A stretch of 64,000 nt of DNA from positions 124,001-188,000 of the forward strand of contig MCFH01000029.1 in the NCBI GenBank assembly GCA_002104945.1, read 5' to 3'. The notes beneath the pieces are model-generated. The model saw only the letters and a list, made by a program, of their open reading frames with translations. It was not told the origin of the DNA and did no database searches. Every line of letters begins with the position of its first letter. The first letter of the stretch is position 1. The position numbers and the translations under genes are program-made. Below are positions 9,336 through 23,634 of the stretch, piece by piece. The DNA comes from Piromyces finnis. Taxonomy: Eukaryota > Neocallimastigomycota > Neocallimastigomycetes > Neocallimastigales > Neocallimastigaceae.

Positions 9336-12300
9336 TTTTTATTTATTTTTATATAATTATATTATTAAAAATATTATATTTATAATATTATTTCCTTTAT
9401 ATTATAATTGGTATAAATAAAAATTTCTTTTTTGTTTTTTTATTAAAAAATTATTTCTATTGATAATATTTATCAAATAATAAAATAATATAAAAATTTC
9501 TTATTAAATTTAAAGAAAAAATAATTTCTTATTTTTTAAACTAATTTATAATAATTTTATTCTTTAATGAATATTTGAATTATTATTTGTTAGTTCAACA
9601 AATATTATCTATTAATATATTAATTGTAATTATTAATATGCCTAATAACACATTTATTTTTCCGTATATATAATTTAAAAATTAAATTGTATTTTTTTAT
9701 AATTAAATTTTATATACAATTTTTATTAGCAAAATTAATGTAATAATTTCACTAATTAATAATGTTCAAAAAAAAAGGTCTTTTATAACAATTTTTTTAT
9801 TATTATTTTTAATTTCTTTGAAATTTTCCTTTTATAAAAAAAATATAATAACTATTTTAATATTTAAAACTTTTTTATTATTATTAAATATTTAAAATAC
9901 CAATTTTATCAATTGTTATATAATATTTTAATAATAAAAATTATTAAAGTTTTTTATTAAAAAATTATTAAGTTCTTTATTATATAGAAAATTTTCAAAA
10001 AGAAAAAAAATTGTTTAAATTCAAAGGAAATTCGACTTATTATATAACAAAAAAAAATTTTCTAAAATTTTATATATTTTTTATTTAATTTTTATTATTT
10101 TATCATTAAAAAAAAAAATTACATATAAAAAAATTTATTCAAACATTTAATGTTAATATTAACAATATAAAAATTAAATTAAATATTAAATATAAACAAA
10201 ATTCATTATATATTACAATATTATTATATAATATATTAAAATGATCGTCCAAATATGATTTATAAAAAAGAAATAAAATAGTCTAGGCTAGTTATTAATT
10301 ATACATATATATTAATATATTATATTTAATAAATTCAATTTAAACAATCCCAAAATATATTTATTTATAAATAAAATTTTATTTTAAAAATAGAACATTA
10401 TATTAACAATATATTCATATTATATATAGCACATTTATTTTACAATAAATTATTGAATTATATTAAAGTATAAAAACCTTATATTATATGGACAAATCAT
10501 TACACGCCATATATATTTTAATTAACCACTTAAAAACTTTATATCTATGTATTAAAGTTGATTATAACATATATTATACATTTTTATTAATTATTTTGGC
10601 TAAAATAAGCTTTTTATGAATGAAAATTATTCTACTATAATAATTTAATATATTACTGCCATTTATAAATAGTATTAACAATATTAAAAATTGATGATTA
10701 TTGATAAGCCTAGACTTTTTAAAGTTTTTAAAAATCAATCTTTCTCCTATTTCATATTTTGAAAAAAATATTCTTAAGCCTTCCTTTTTCTATTATTTTC
10801 ATATTCTCATAAAATTTATTGGTTAAATAGTAAACCAATCACATACCTACTTGTGACTTATTCCTTAATAAACCTTATTATCATTAAATATTAACCAATT
10901 GTAATATATAGTATTTTAATGACAGTCATATTTATATAACTATTTTTTATCATGATGGTCTATAAAATTTTGATAGATTTATGTTAATTTACATTAATTT
11001 ATTTTTAACCACGTGATTATCACTTTAAAAATAAATTAAATATTTTTAATTTGATAATTATACAATTTAATTAATGATATTTAATTAATATATATATGAA
11101 AATCATCATTGAAATTATACATAAAATATTAATATAATAGCAAAACTTGGTAAAATTAATAAATAAAACTTTAGCATATTTTTAACCTTCTTTTACCACC
11201 ATATATGCTAAAATATTTCACCTTATTTTACAGTAAATACTGATATTTTATGTTCATTCTTTAGTTTTCATATCTTTGTAGTATCAAGTTACTTAAATTT
11301 TACTGTTTATACTTGCATTTGTGTATTACATACTTACTATCATCTATTTAAATTTATTTCCTAAAGATATGTTAATATTTATATTTTTTTTAGATTATGT
11401 TTTATTCTATGGACTATTTTTTATTTTTCTATTATCATTTTTTAATATTACTTGAATTTATTTTACTTTATTTTTCTATACTATTTATACTATAATACTC
11501 TTATATTAATCTATTTTCTCTTTTTCGTTGTATACCATTTTACTCTATATTCTTAAAGATGTAAAAAAAAATATATTAAAATCCTCTTTTGTTTTTATTT
11601 AAACATCTTTATATTCTATTTATATTCTAGTTTATTATGAATATTCTTAATTATCATCTATTATTATTCACTCTTTTATACTGATCTAATATATTTTTCT
11701 TCTTATCATCTTTATACTAATAAATATTTATTTATTTTTTATTTATTGTATATATATATGATATCCTTTTTTGTCTTTTGCTACATCTTTTCTCTACTCC
11801 TTTCTCTCTTTTTTTTTTTTTTTAATAAATCTAGATTTATTTTACAAAATATAATTTTGTAAAAAATTGAAAGAATAAAAATTTATAAATAAAAAAATAA
11901 TTAATTTTAAATAACCAGAAAAAAGAATAATCGTAATTTAAAATTAATAATACAAAAATAATTGGCTATTTAAATTAAACTTTTTTTAATCTTTTTATAA
12001 TATAATAATAATACATTTTAGTATTAAAGCCAATAATCTTATTAAATATATATTTTTATAATTGAATGTAAGAATAAAAAAAAAAAAAGAAATATACATC
12101 CATATATATATATTTATACTGTTATAAAGCGTTAGTAATAATATTCAATATTATGTAATAATAAGAAAAAGTAAAAAAAAAAAACGTTTATCATATTATA
12201 AATAAATGGAAATTAAATTAATTATATAAATAAATTTACATTTATTTACTATAAATATTCATAAAGTTTCTTATATATTATTAATAATAATTTATTATAT

Positions 12301-13206
12301 TTTTTACAAACTTTAAATCTAAAAAAAAAAAAAAATACATCTTAATATTTAAATAAAAAAAAGTTTTTTAATCATTATGATTTTGTATGGACTATCAATT
12401 CCAATAGTATACTATTTCAAAAAGTAATTAAGCTTATTTAAAAAAAATGAAGATAAGGAAAAATTCAATATTTAATATGTTTGATTAGATTATAATTTAA
12501 TAAAGAATAAATAATAATTAAAATAATTAACTCAAAAAACTTTTATAGCAATATATGTTATTGTTATTCCTTAAATGGTGTTTCAAAAAAAAAAAAAAAA
12601 AAAAAAAAAAAGTATTAGTTTGTACTATTAGATTGTTACAAGGATGATGTATTTGATTTTTTTAGTTAATTTTTTCTTTAGTAATAATTATATAAAAAAA
12701 TAAATACCCAATTCAAAGTTAGTTTTATTCAATTAGTGTGAATATAATTTAATTTTAATTTAATCTTATATCCTATACCTTTTTTTTTTTTTTTCAAAAT
12801 ACTACTATAATTATAAACAGTAATAAATCTTAATTTAATAAAAGGATTTATCTAATGTTTAAAAATTAATTAATTAAAAATTATTTATATTTTTCAAAAT
12901 AAAAAAAATATACATATATACATATAATGTATTATTAAGAATTTTATGATCTATTATAACATTATAGTAGTATAATCATATTAAAATTCTCTTGATACCA
13001 CCTTTTCATTCTTATGATTTTAAATTGATTATTTAGCCTATATTCTTTATTTCATTGATATATCAATAATACTATCACTCTTTTATAATCATATTGGTTA
13101 TCAAAAAATTTTAATAGTATTTTTCATTTTATTTATAAATTTATTAAATTAATTTACATTTAAATTAATATTTGGTTTAATAACAATTTATATAATTTAT
13201 ATAATG

Positions 13207-13237
<31 letters not shown>

Positions 13238-14424
13238 AAACATTTACACTTGTGATAAAAAAAAATAGTTCTTAACAATAAATATTCACTTAGGATCATA
13301 TAGATAAATGAATAGGGTTAGAATAAATATAATTTAATAGTTTTTAATTAACTAATAAATAAAAATTATCAATGTGTAAGATTTTAATTAGAAAGTTTTT
13401 CCTAATATACTTTTCTTTTTTTTTTTTTTTTTTGTTGTTGTTGTTGTTATCTTTTTAAATGGATTGATAGGTAAAACGTAATAACTAACATTTTTTAATA
13501 GATGATTAGCATAACATTATTAATATATTTAATAGTATTAAGAGTTAGTACAACAATTTAAGCATACAAAAAGACACTCTACAAGAAGCATTTGTTATAG
13601 TAATTTAATAATACTTATTCTATTCTTGAAATAAATAAATCTTAACTTGTTAAGTTATTGGTTTCTTTAGAGATAAAAATTATAAAATTATATAACATTT
13701 GTTTTTTTTTTTTGTTTTTTTTTTTTTTTGTGATTTTTTGTATCAAACATTCCAATAGCTTTCACTTTTTTTTTTATATATATATACTTTCTAACAAAAA
13801 ATAAGATATTAAATCGTTGTAAAAAAAAAAAATTAAAAAAAAAAAAATGATAATAATAATAAAATAAAAAGTTAACCATTTATATATAAAGCAGTACTTT
13901 TAATTTTTTTAATTTTTTTCTCATTTTTATTTTTAAAAAATTATTTATAATAATTTATATTATATATAAAAAAAATAAAAAAAATAAAAAAAAATTCAAA
14001 AATATATAATATTCCTTTAAAAAATGATGAATTTTAGTTAAGAATAAGATAATTGGTATCAGCCAAATTAAGAAAACATAATAGATTATATTTAATATAG
14101 ATATTATCAAAATTTGGCAATATCATTATTTCTTTACAAAATCAACTTTTGGAACATATAATTCTTTTTTTTTTAAAAAAAAAAAAAATAGTTATTAGGT
14201 ACATCTTTTGATTTTAATTTGGTTGCTTTTTTTTTGTTTGTTTGTTTGGTTGGTTGGTTTGTGTTTGACTTTTGCTTTTTGTTTTAACGGTTTTATAATT
14301 CTTTGTAAAATTAATAGTTATTATAGATTATTATTATTATTAAATATTGTATTTTTTTTTTTTTTTTTTTTACAATTGTTATTTTTTTGTTTTAAACAAA
14401 AAAAAAAGGGGGGGTTAGTAAATT
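9336..14424. other. Gene-free AT-rich region of about 5.1 kb
   Basis: I found no open frame with protein-like composition, no exon pair with matching phase and no RNA gene in this stretch. It consists of A/T homopolymers (for example about 29 A near 12583-12611), TTG/GTT runs near 13433-13447 and AT repeats. An unknown non-coding RNA cannot be excluded. Confidence 0.55.
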
Positions 14425-17400
14425 TTAAAGTAAAATACCATCTACATTGTTCTTGGTAATTTTAATTTTATTAAGGTCTTTTTCGTTAAATTTATTTAAA
14501 TTAATTCTTAAGCTACTATCTTCACTATTTTCATAAGTGACGAATGTTTTTTTGGGTGAAGGAATATTAATGTGAACTTGTTTAGGACTTCTTAATAAAC
14601 CATCCTTAGAAACTCCTGGATTAACAGTAGCTGAAGGTCTTGTATTAGATACACTAAGATAAAGTGGACTCATTCGTTTTAACCCAAATTTATTACGCGT
14701 AGTACTAGAAGTAAACTTTGGCGATGATATAACTTGACCAACTAAAGATGGACTACTAATTAATCCACTACTAGTTTTACTGGATCGAGCATTATTCTTT
14801 ACTTCAAAATTAAAACTAGCTTCAACTATATTACTAACTTCTGTTACAATTTCCTCATTTTTACCAACACTACTTACGCTTATGTCCATATCTTGCATGG
14901 CTTGACTTCCACCTACATTACTAATATTTGGGACAGCTGAAATTCTATCTATTGATTCATTTGCGTCATCAATACTTGTTAAACTAATATCTGGTTCTTC
15001 GATCTTAGAAAGATAGGATAATCCCATCTTTTTATTTATATCATCCTTAGAAACAATCATACCAGAAGCGGCAGTAATTGAATTAATTTCACCACTTTCT
15101 TCATCAATACCACCTAAACTCATACTTAATGGTTGACCTGATTCTGTACTAATTTCAGTAGGATTCACGGTTGGTGATCTAGAAAGAGGACTGCCAAGTA
15201 ATCCAGTTGTTTGAACATCAAAAGACTTTGATGGATGCGTAGCATAAGATTTTGATGGCTGTTGAGCATCAAAAGAACGACGACCACATTGATTATTCTT
15301 CGATTTAGAAAGTTGGACATCAAATGATCTTGAATATGATTTGTCATTTAATTGAGAATCGCATGTTGTGGTTAAGGAGGATAGATTATGATCTGGAACT
15401 TCATTTTGATTAGCATAACCTACAAATTGATTATTTCTTAAATTATTTAGAGTCCTAAGGTATAAATCTTTATTTAATTCAACATTGCCGCCTGCATCAA
15501 AGAAATTTTTTTGTCGTGATGAGGAAAAAGAATGGATTGTTGATAAAGTGTCATTTTTTGAATCTAAACTTTTAAAGCTGGTATTTTGTAGTAAAGACGA
15601 CTCATTATGATTATTGTCTTTGTTTTGTGATGGATGGCCCAAATATAAATTTTGTGGGGAAGAAAATGGTGGTACATGGTCAAAATCATCTCTTTGATCA
15701 TGATTATAATCTGATGATTGCGAATGGCTCAATGAAGAACGATGAAGATAGGTTCTGGAACCACGATCTAAATTAACATTCTCATAATTATTATAATAAT
15801 CAATTTTATAATTAGTATTTAAATAGGTAGCAGAATTTGCCATATCAGATGACATTCTTATTCTTTTGGTATTACTTTCCTTTCTTCTTTTTACTATACA
15901 ATAAATTAAAAATGAAATCAAAAGTAAAAGTAGCAATATAATGATAATTAATATAACGGTCCATTTATTAGACTTTTTTGAAGATTTTTCAAAAATATAC
16001 GGATCATCGACTTCTTTTTGAGTTTCTACTTCATAGGTAGTAACGGATAATCTAAGTTTTCCATTTTCTTTTTTAAAATCTAATACCCCAAAGGTTGCGG
16101 TGAAAGTTTGATTATAGTATTGTATATAGTCTGGAGTATCTTCAATAAATCCAAAAAATTTACTACCTGTCGAACAATTTGCAGTGATGTAAAGTGTTCC
16201 TTTTGGATCATTATAAACTTTATTCTTTTCAATCTCATTAATTTTATAAGGATCATAATACTTTTGTGAATATGAAATAAAATGAGATGTAGAGTAAACA
16301 TGATCATGCCCATTAATAACCAAATCAAATGCATTCTCATAAAATAATTCAGTTAAACACGGACGTAAAGTATTTGTGATATATTCTTCCTTGGAATGTG
16401 TATTACCATTTCCATAAATATCATGATGAAACATTGCAATCCGCCAATCTGCTTCAGGATATTTATTTACAGCATCATTGATAACCTTTTCAAAATCTTC
16501 ACAATTATTATAATTGGTCTCTAATACAATAACTAATACATTATTATATTTAAAAAAATAACTATAACCAGGAATAATGCCACCAAAATCACGTTGTTGG
16601 GTGTACTTTGGTGTAGTAAATGCATTAGGGGGATTGAAATGATATCTATGATTATTTGTGTAAGACTCGTGATTTCCTACAGCAACAGCGGAGGGAATAG
16701 TTTTTAACAATTCCGGAAGAAGAAATGCAGAATATTGAGTTTCTTGATTAAAATGATTTTCATCATTCATTTCATAACAATCAGTATCTGCTTGATCACC
16801 AGCAGATAAAAATACACTTGGTTCCTTTGTATAGACAAAAGAATTAGTAACAGTCAAGTTCCAATTGAAAGCATCATTTCTTGTACCTTCTGAAACTGTT
16901 AATGGTTTGGTTTTATTTGAAACAGAAAGACGACCATTGGAACCACCGATTTGTGGATCACCAACAAAAATGAAGTTAAAATTATCAGGATCATAAGTAG
17001 AAAACTTAACTGGATCTTCCCATTCACCATTCAAATTTCTTTGGTAATAATATGTTGACTTACGATTTAATCCAGTAATAGTAACTTTATTAGAATAATA
17101 TGGTGTACCCACTAATTCTTTAAAATATGTATTAACTCCTGAAAATTCTTTTGCGTCAGACATATCTTCATTTAAACTATAACGAATTAATGGTAAGATA
17201 GCGGTTGTAGAGTACCAACCAAAATTAAGCATAGATTCATCTTCACCAACAAAAACAGAAAGACGTTCAAAATTATTTTTATATTCATTATCCCATTTTT
17301 GTTTAAAAGCGTTCCATTCATTTCTTGTTGCATCAACTTTTTCACGATCATTCCATCTTGATGTACTATTCCTAAATCCACACCAATTATCATTTTCTAA

Positions 17401-18050
17401 ACCCCTATTAAACGTCATATAGTATTAAAAGATATACATTATTTAATACATAAAAAACTATTACATTATAAGAAAATATATTATTACCATTCTCCATCCA
17501 TATTTATTATTTCTCTTTTTCCATTATCATTTAGACAACATCCATAGCCTTGGTCTATTTAATTAAATTTAAAAGAAAAAAAAAAAAAAAAACATTAATA
17601 TCAATATATTATAAATATTTATTAATAAATTTATAAAAATTTATTTTTTTTAAACCTATATAATTTGCCCAACAATATTCATTAGAATCGGCATTCGAGG
17701 TGTTTATATTACTTTCAGATATAATACCACACCAGCTATAATTTTCTAAACCCCTGAATATTATAATATATTATAAAAGTTAACTACTTGAATTTTTATG
17801 CTTTATTATTAGCTGTATATAAATACTATACCAAGAACCTCTATTATCAGTAAAGTCAATCTTTACTCCTGGCGAACAGCTAATATATAAAATTATAATG
17901 TTAATTTATTTATCTTTTTTAGAACAATAATATAATTATTTCACAACTATAAAATGATTATTACCAAGGAAAATTATATTGTTCTGACCAACATTCATCT
18001 GACTTGGCATATGAAATTAGCAGTAATATCCCAAGAATTATATTTTTCAT
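14425..18050 (-). CDS. Transmembrane metallophosphatase with two N-terminal dockerins (1,092 aa)
   Basis: Exons: 18050-17965, 17879-17832, 17753-17656, 17554-17488, 17404-14425, all in phase. Residues 1-17 form a signal peptide (MKNIILGILLLISYAKS). Two fungal dockerin (CBM10-type) modules follow: residues 20-55 (CWSE...FPCC...TDNRGSWGLEN..WCG) and 72-110 (CWAN...GYGCC...MDGEWGLEN..WCG). Next come a PAP-type N-terminal beta domain (about 150-240, VTITGLNRKSTYYYQ) and a calcineurin-like phosphoesterase domain with GDPQ (248), SAGDQAD (302), GNHE (343), MFHHD (426) and NGHDH (465). The classical purple-acid-phosphatase GDxxY tyrosine is Asp here. One transmembrane helix (about 582-604) is followed by RRK and a Ser-rich cytosolic tail of about 490 residues. 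Fungal dockerins bind cellulosome scaffoldins; a membrane-anchored dockerin enzyme would sit at the cell surface. Phosphatase activity is inferred. Shorter models starting at 17418 would lose the signal peptide and use intron sequence. Confidence 0.88.
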
Positions 18051-18563
18051 TTTTATTATTATTATTATTATTTATATTATTTTCATAAAAATGAATTATT
18101 TGTTTTTTTATTGTTTTTTTTTTTTATATAAATTTTATTATATTTTTTTTAATAAAAAAAAACTTTATATCTTTTTCTATTATTTAATAATTACAGAGTT
18201 TTCGAGATTTTTTAATTTATTTATTTAAATAAAAAAAAAAAGTGTGTTTAACTCAATTAAACAATACTATAAAAAATAATTATTTTACAATTTTAATATA
18301 ATTGTCATTTAAAATAAAATAACTATGTACAAATAAATTTTTAAATTTTAAATTTCTGATTGATTCTTAAATATTTTGAAAAAGCATAATAGATGATTAA
18401 TTTATCTAAAAAAATAAAATCTTGCTTTTTAAATAATTGAATAAAATATTTATTTGTTTTATTTTATCTTGTATTATTCCTTCTTTTTTTTTTTTTTAAT
18501 AGAATAAATAAATTATTTTTATATATTTAAAAATTATTATAAAACCAGTTTACTTTTATTTTC

Positions 18564-18720
<157 letters not shown>

Positions 18721-19339
18721 AAATCATATAATGGTTATACAACTAGGTATACTATCATTAAGTCAAATGCACAATATAAAATTTGAAATTTAAATTTTAG
18801 AATTTTTTGTCTTCAATTTTAAATTTGTTTCTTTTTCTTTAAAGAATAATTATTTGTTTTCCTTTCTTTTACAATTTCTGTTTTAATTTACTTTTTTAAT
18901 TATTTTATTTTATTTTTTAGTTTCTTTAAATTTTATTTAAAATACTAATATTTGTGTGTGCGTGTGTTTTTGGTGTGTGTCTTTTACGCAAATTTTGTTC
19001 ATTATTTTTTTTATTATCATAAAATAAAAAAAAAATGTTTAAAAAATTAGAATAAAAAAAAATGATAAAATTATAAAACTATAATAATTATTATTTTAAA
19101 AAAACATTATAATATAAAATTTAGCAATGTAATATGATAATAATCTAATATTATGATGGATATATTATATTATTTAAATTAAAACCAATATTACTATTAA
19201 ATTTAGAAGTGTAACACCACCAATAAAATATATAAAAAAACTGTATTTACTATTATTTTAAATTTCATTCTACTTTTTTAAAATTTATAAATATGATTGG
19301 TTAAAATATATTAAGAAAATTTGTTCATAATTTTTTGTT

Positions 19340-19527
19340 AATGGTTACACAAATTTAAGATCTTCAATATTCATATTGAAAGGATTAGGCTAAAGAGGTA
19401 TTGAAGATAAGAATTTTACCTCACATTACGCATACCATACTACTTCATCTTTAACTATATTATCTAGTGTCATTGTAGATAAATCAAAAATTGCTATTTA
19501 TAAAGAATGTGAAAATGGATTTAGTTA
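19340..19527 (+). pseudogene. Short coding-like remnant with one in-frame stop
   Basis: The plus-strand frame reads NGYTNLRSSIFILKGLG, a TAA at 19391-19393, then RGIEDKNFTSHYAYH, TTSSLTILSSVIVDKSKIAI and YKECENGFS before a stop at 19525-19527. Composition is protein-like and less AT-biased than the flanks. No start, splice site or family was recognised. It is probably the debris of an old gene. Confidence 0.35.
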
Positions 19528-20459
19528 AAGCTATTATTCATATTATTTTTATATAATAATATTAAAAAAGTATAAACTCCTTTTATATTAAATGTTTAAA
19601 ATGTTTTAACAACAATCTTTTATATAGAAGTTAAACTTACATATATATAAGTCTTTTAATTCGAATATTCAACAATAAAAAAACTTTTATAACTAAAAAT
19701 CAGAAAAAAAATAAAAATAAGCACAATTATTATGAATTAGAAATCGTTTTTCTTTTTTATATAAGCATTCTAATTAATTATAATTAAATGTTTAACCAAC
19801 TTTAAAAGAAAAGTAATTATTATAATTAAATGTTTAGCTTATTTTAAAATAATTATTATAATTAATATAGATCACACTAATTCTTATATTTAATATCTAA
19901 TTATTACATAGTCACATTTCATATGCTCACAATCATACAAAATTTAATTATCTTTTCTTTTTATATCGAGTGTTATAAGATACTATTTAAAAGTGTATTA
20001 TAAATGCATTATTATATAAATAATAGTAACTTAACCTAAATTTTTTTTTAATTCATTAACCTAACCATCATAGATATATTTTTATTCTTATTCTAATAGA
20101 ATATAACAGAGTTTTTCATTATTAAATATAATATAATTGTTTTTTATCTTAATAGAATATAACAGAGTTTTTCTTTATTAAAAAATATAACTATTTTTAA
20201 GAATTAGTAATGCAAAAGTGAGAAATATTATTATTTCCAATAATTTTTTCAAATAAATCATTTTGTTATTTTATAATTATTTTATATTTAAAATAATAAT
20301 TTATTTATAAATATATATATTATATTTTTTTAAATTTTATTAAATATATATTTTTTAAATGTTATTTCGTATAGTTTTGTTATAAAATAATATTATATAT
20401 TATTTTATTATTTATATTTTAAAATAATAATTACAAATAAAAATTTTATTGCCTTCTTT

Positions 20460-20515
20460 CAACAACAACAACAACAACAACAACGATAACAACAACAAAG
20501 ATAACAACAGAATTA
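20460..20515. repeat. (CAA)n imperfect microsatellite
   Basis: A CAA-unit run interrupted by GAT/AAG units. It would read as poly-Asn or poly-Thr but lies in no supported gene. Confidence 0.85.
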
Positions 20516-22371
20516 AGTATTCGATTTTATGTAGCACAAAAAATTAATAATTTAGGAGAATAAAGTAAAAATTCGGAATATTAAAAGAAAATCGGAAAAT
20601 AATCTAAATGAATATTTAAATATTTATAAATAATTTTTATATCAAATTAATCATAGTTAATAATTACTATAGATTTAAAGTATATAATTAATAAAGTATT
20701 TGTATTAATTATTTGTAAAAAGGAAAAGATAATTATTTATTTTTAGAGACAAATAAAATGGATTATATCTTGTTTAATTCAAATTTATAAAGTAAATCAG
20801 AAGGACATTGACGATTTTTATGTTAATAAAGTCCAAATTAAAATATTAGAGCAACATTTTTATAATTAGATATTTATTTTATTATTCAATTATATTTTAT
20901 ATTATATATATATTATATATATATTTTTTTTCATAAATATAAGTTACAGAAAAAAAAAACAAAAAAAAAACAAAAAAAAAAAAAAAAACATAATAAGCTT
21001 GAGTAAAAAAGAAGTTATTATTTTAAAGAGATTTATAATTTTTTTTAAATATAAAGGAATATATATAATATATATATATATTTATAATATTTTATATTAA
21101 TGTCATTGTATTATTGTACAATTAACAATTATTCTAAAAAAAGACTTATTCTAAAAAATTATAATCTATTTGTTAGAAAAAAAATCATGTCATAAATAAT
21201 TTATATTAACTATAAACTTTGTTAATTAATTAGAGTTTAATATTAGTTTGCTTGCTGTGAATAATCATTACAAATTTTATATTTTCATTTTTCATTGTAC
21301 TATTAAAGAACTTTAAAAAAAAAATAAATTAACTGCATTTTTAATTAAAAAATTTCTATTTAATTACTAGATTTAAAAATTTAAAAATCATTTCATTTTA
21401 TTCTTAATTTTATAATTATCTGTATTTATATTTTTAAATAATATATATTATTATTATTATATATGTATATATGTATAAATGCTAGTATTTTCAAAGCTTT
21501 AAATATTTAACATTTCTATTGATAATATATATATATTTAACGTTTTATGTTAGAATTATTAAGAATACAATATCGTAATACTATGAATATAAAAATAATT
21601 TTAATTTTTTTTTTAAAAAATTTTAAAATTATATTGTTACTATTATTTTAGAGTTGTTTTCTTTCAACAACAATTAAAGTTTTTTGGTATTGATTATTTT
21701 CAATACTTTAACTATATTGTGTATATTTTTTTATTTTTATATTATTTATCAATTATAATTATTGATAATAATGTCAAAACATAATATATATAAAATTGTA
21801 TTTTATATTTTATTAATATAAGCTTTTTTTTTATTTTTATTTTTAATTTTTTTTTTTTTTTTTATTTTTATTTTTTTTTATTTTTTTTTTAAATACTTGT
21901 AGTTTTTTTAATGATAGTAAAATAGCATAATATTTAGTGTATTAAATAAATACTATTTCTTTTTAAACGGCAATAAAACTTTCAATATAATGAATTTTTA
22001 AAAAATTCATTATATATAAAAAAAAAATAAAATTATTTTCTTTCTTTTTATATACCAATTAACACGGATAAAACATAAAAATATATTAATATTATATACC
22101 ATATTTAATATTTACCTATTTGTTCGAATAATAAAAATTTTTAAAATATAAATATTGCTTATATTTATAACATTAGCAGATAGAGCGTAAAATAATTCCT
22201 TATTATTAATATTTCAACGATTTTACTATATAAGAATACATTCCATTATTTTAAATATTATTTTTATATTCAATTGGTGTAAACATTTTTCATTTATTGA
22301 TATACCTTTCAATATATATTTCAAAAAATCTCGGGATTACTTATAATATAATAGTTATATATATTAGAAAA

Positions 22372-23603
22372 ATGGAGAACGAAAATAATACTAATAGCCA
22401 TAATAATAATAGCAATAATAATAATGATATTAATATACCGATATCAAAATCAAATCTAATAACTAATGAAACCATAAATATACCTAATAAAAATAGTAAG
22501 ATTAATATATAACTATTTTTTAAAAATTTTTGTTATTAAATATAATGAATTCAAAGTAGAAATGATAAAATAAAAATTTGAAAATTAAATAATATTATAA
22601 ATAAAAAAGTATACACTTTTAAAATTACTTTTTTTTTTTTTTTTCAACATAATATACTTTATTTATAAATGTATAATTTAATTATTTTTAAAATTTTATT
22701 AGAATCTTTACATATAAGAGTAGATAGTTCAAAGTCTTTTCATTACGCAAAGACAGAAAGTAATATTTCTTTAAATGATGATTCCAATAAGGAAATTAGA
22801 GAAATAAGATACCCAATACCGTTATCTCAAATAAAGAAATTATCAAATTATGTAAAAACAACTAAATATACTTTATTTACTTTTCTTCCACTAAATTTAT
22901 GGCAACAGGTAATGACATATATAATATAAAATTATTAATAAAATTTAACTAGTTTATTAACTATTTTATATGAATGACAATTAATATAAATTTATGTAAT
23001 AATTATGGCTATGATAATATAGTTTCATAGATTATCAAATTGTTATTTTTTATTAGGTATATTAGCAACCATGACTGGATATAGTTCTATTAATCCTGCA
23101 TCACAATCTATTCCTTTAATATTTGTTTTAGGCGTAACTGCAATAAAAGACGCATTCAGTGATTATGTATATAGATATAGATACAAATTATTATTTTTAT
23201 TTTACTATTTAGCATTTTAATAATAAAATGTATAAACTTTCTTATTTATTGGATTATTACTTTATTATTCTCATAAAATGATAGAATCGACATGTACAAG
23301 ATAAAAAGGCAAATCTAGAATATTATACAATTTGTAGAAATGGAAAAATACAAAAAATATATTGTCAAGATATAAATCCGGGGGATATTGTAAATATATA
23401 TTAATAAGGATAAAAATATTAATTATCATTAGTGTAAATACTAATGTATTTTAATTGTTATTTAATAGTTAATATTAGAAAAAGATGATAAGATACCAGC
23501 AGATAGTTTATTGATAGCATCCTCAAATGAAGAAAATGAATGTTATATTGAAACTTCTGATCTTGATGGGTATTTTTTTCAATAATTTCTTTTATTTAAG
23601 AAT

Positions 23604-23634
<31 letters not shown>

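Noticed and set aside
13688-14459. Short hydrophobic frames (Phe/Tyr/Leu-rich) on both strands
   Set aside because: Low-complexity translations of T-rich DNA next to the 3' end of the phosphatase gene; no real composition.
15165-16340. Short minus-strand frames inside the phosphatase gene
   Set aside because: They are in the wrong frame of a long, well-supported coding exon.
17187-17418. Start of the phosphatase at the Met at 17418
   Set aside because: That Met is in an intron; splicing from upstream exons supplies a signal peptide and completes the second dockerin.
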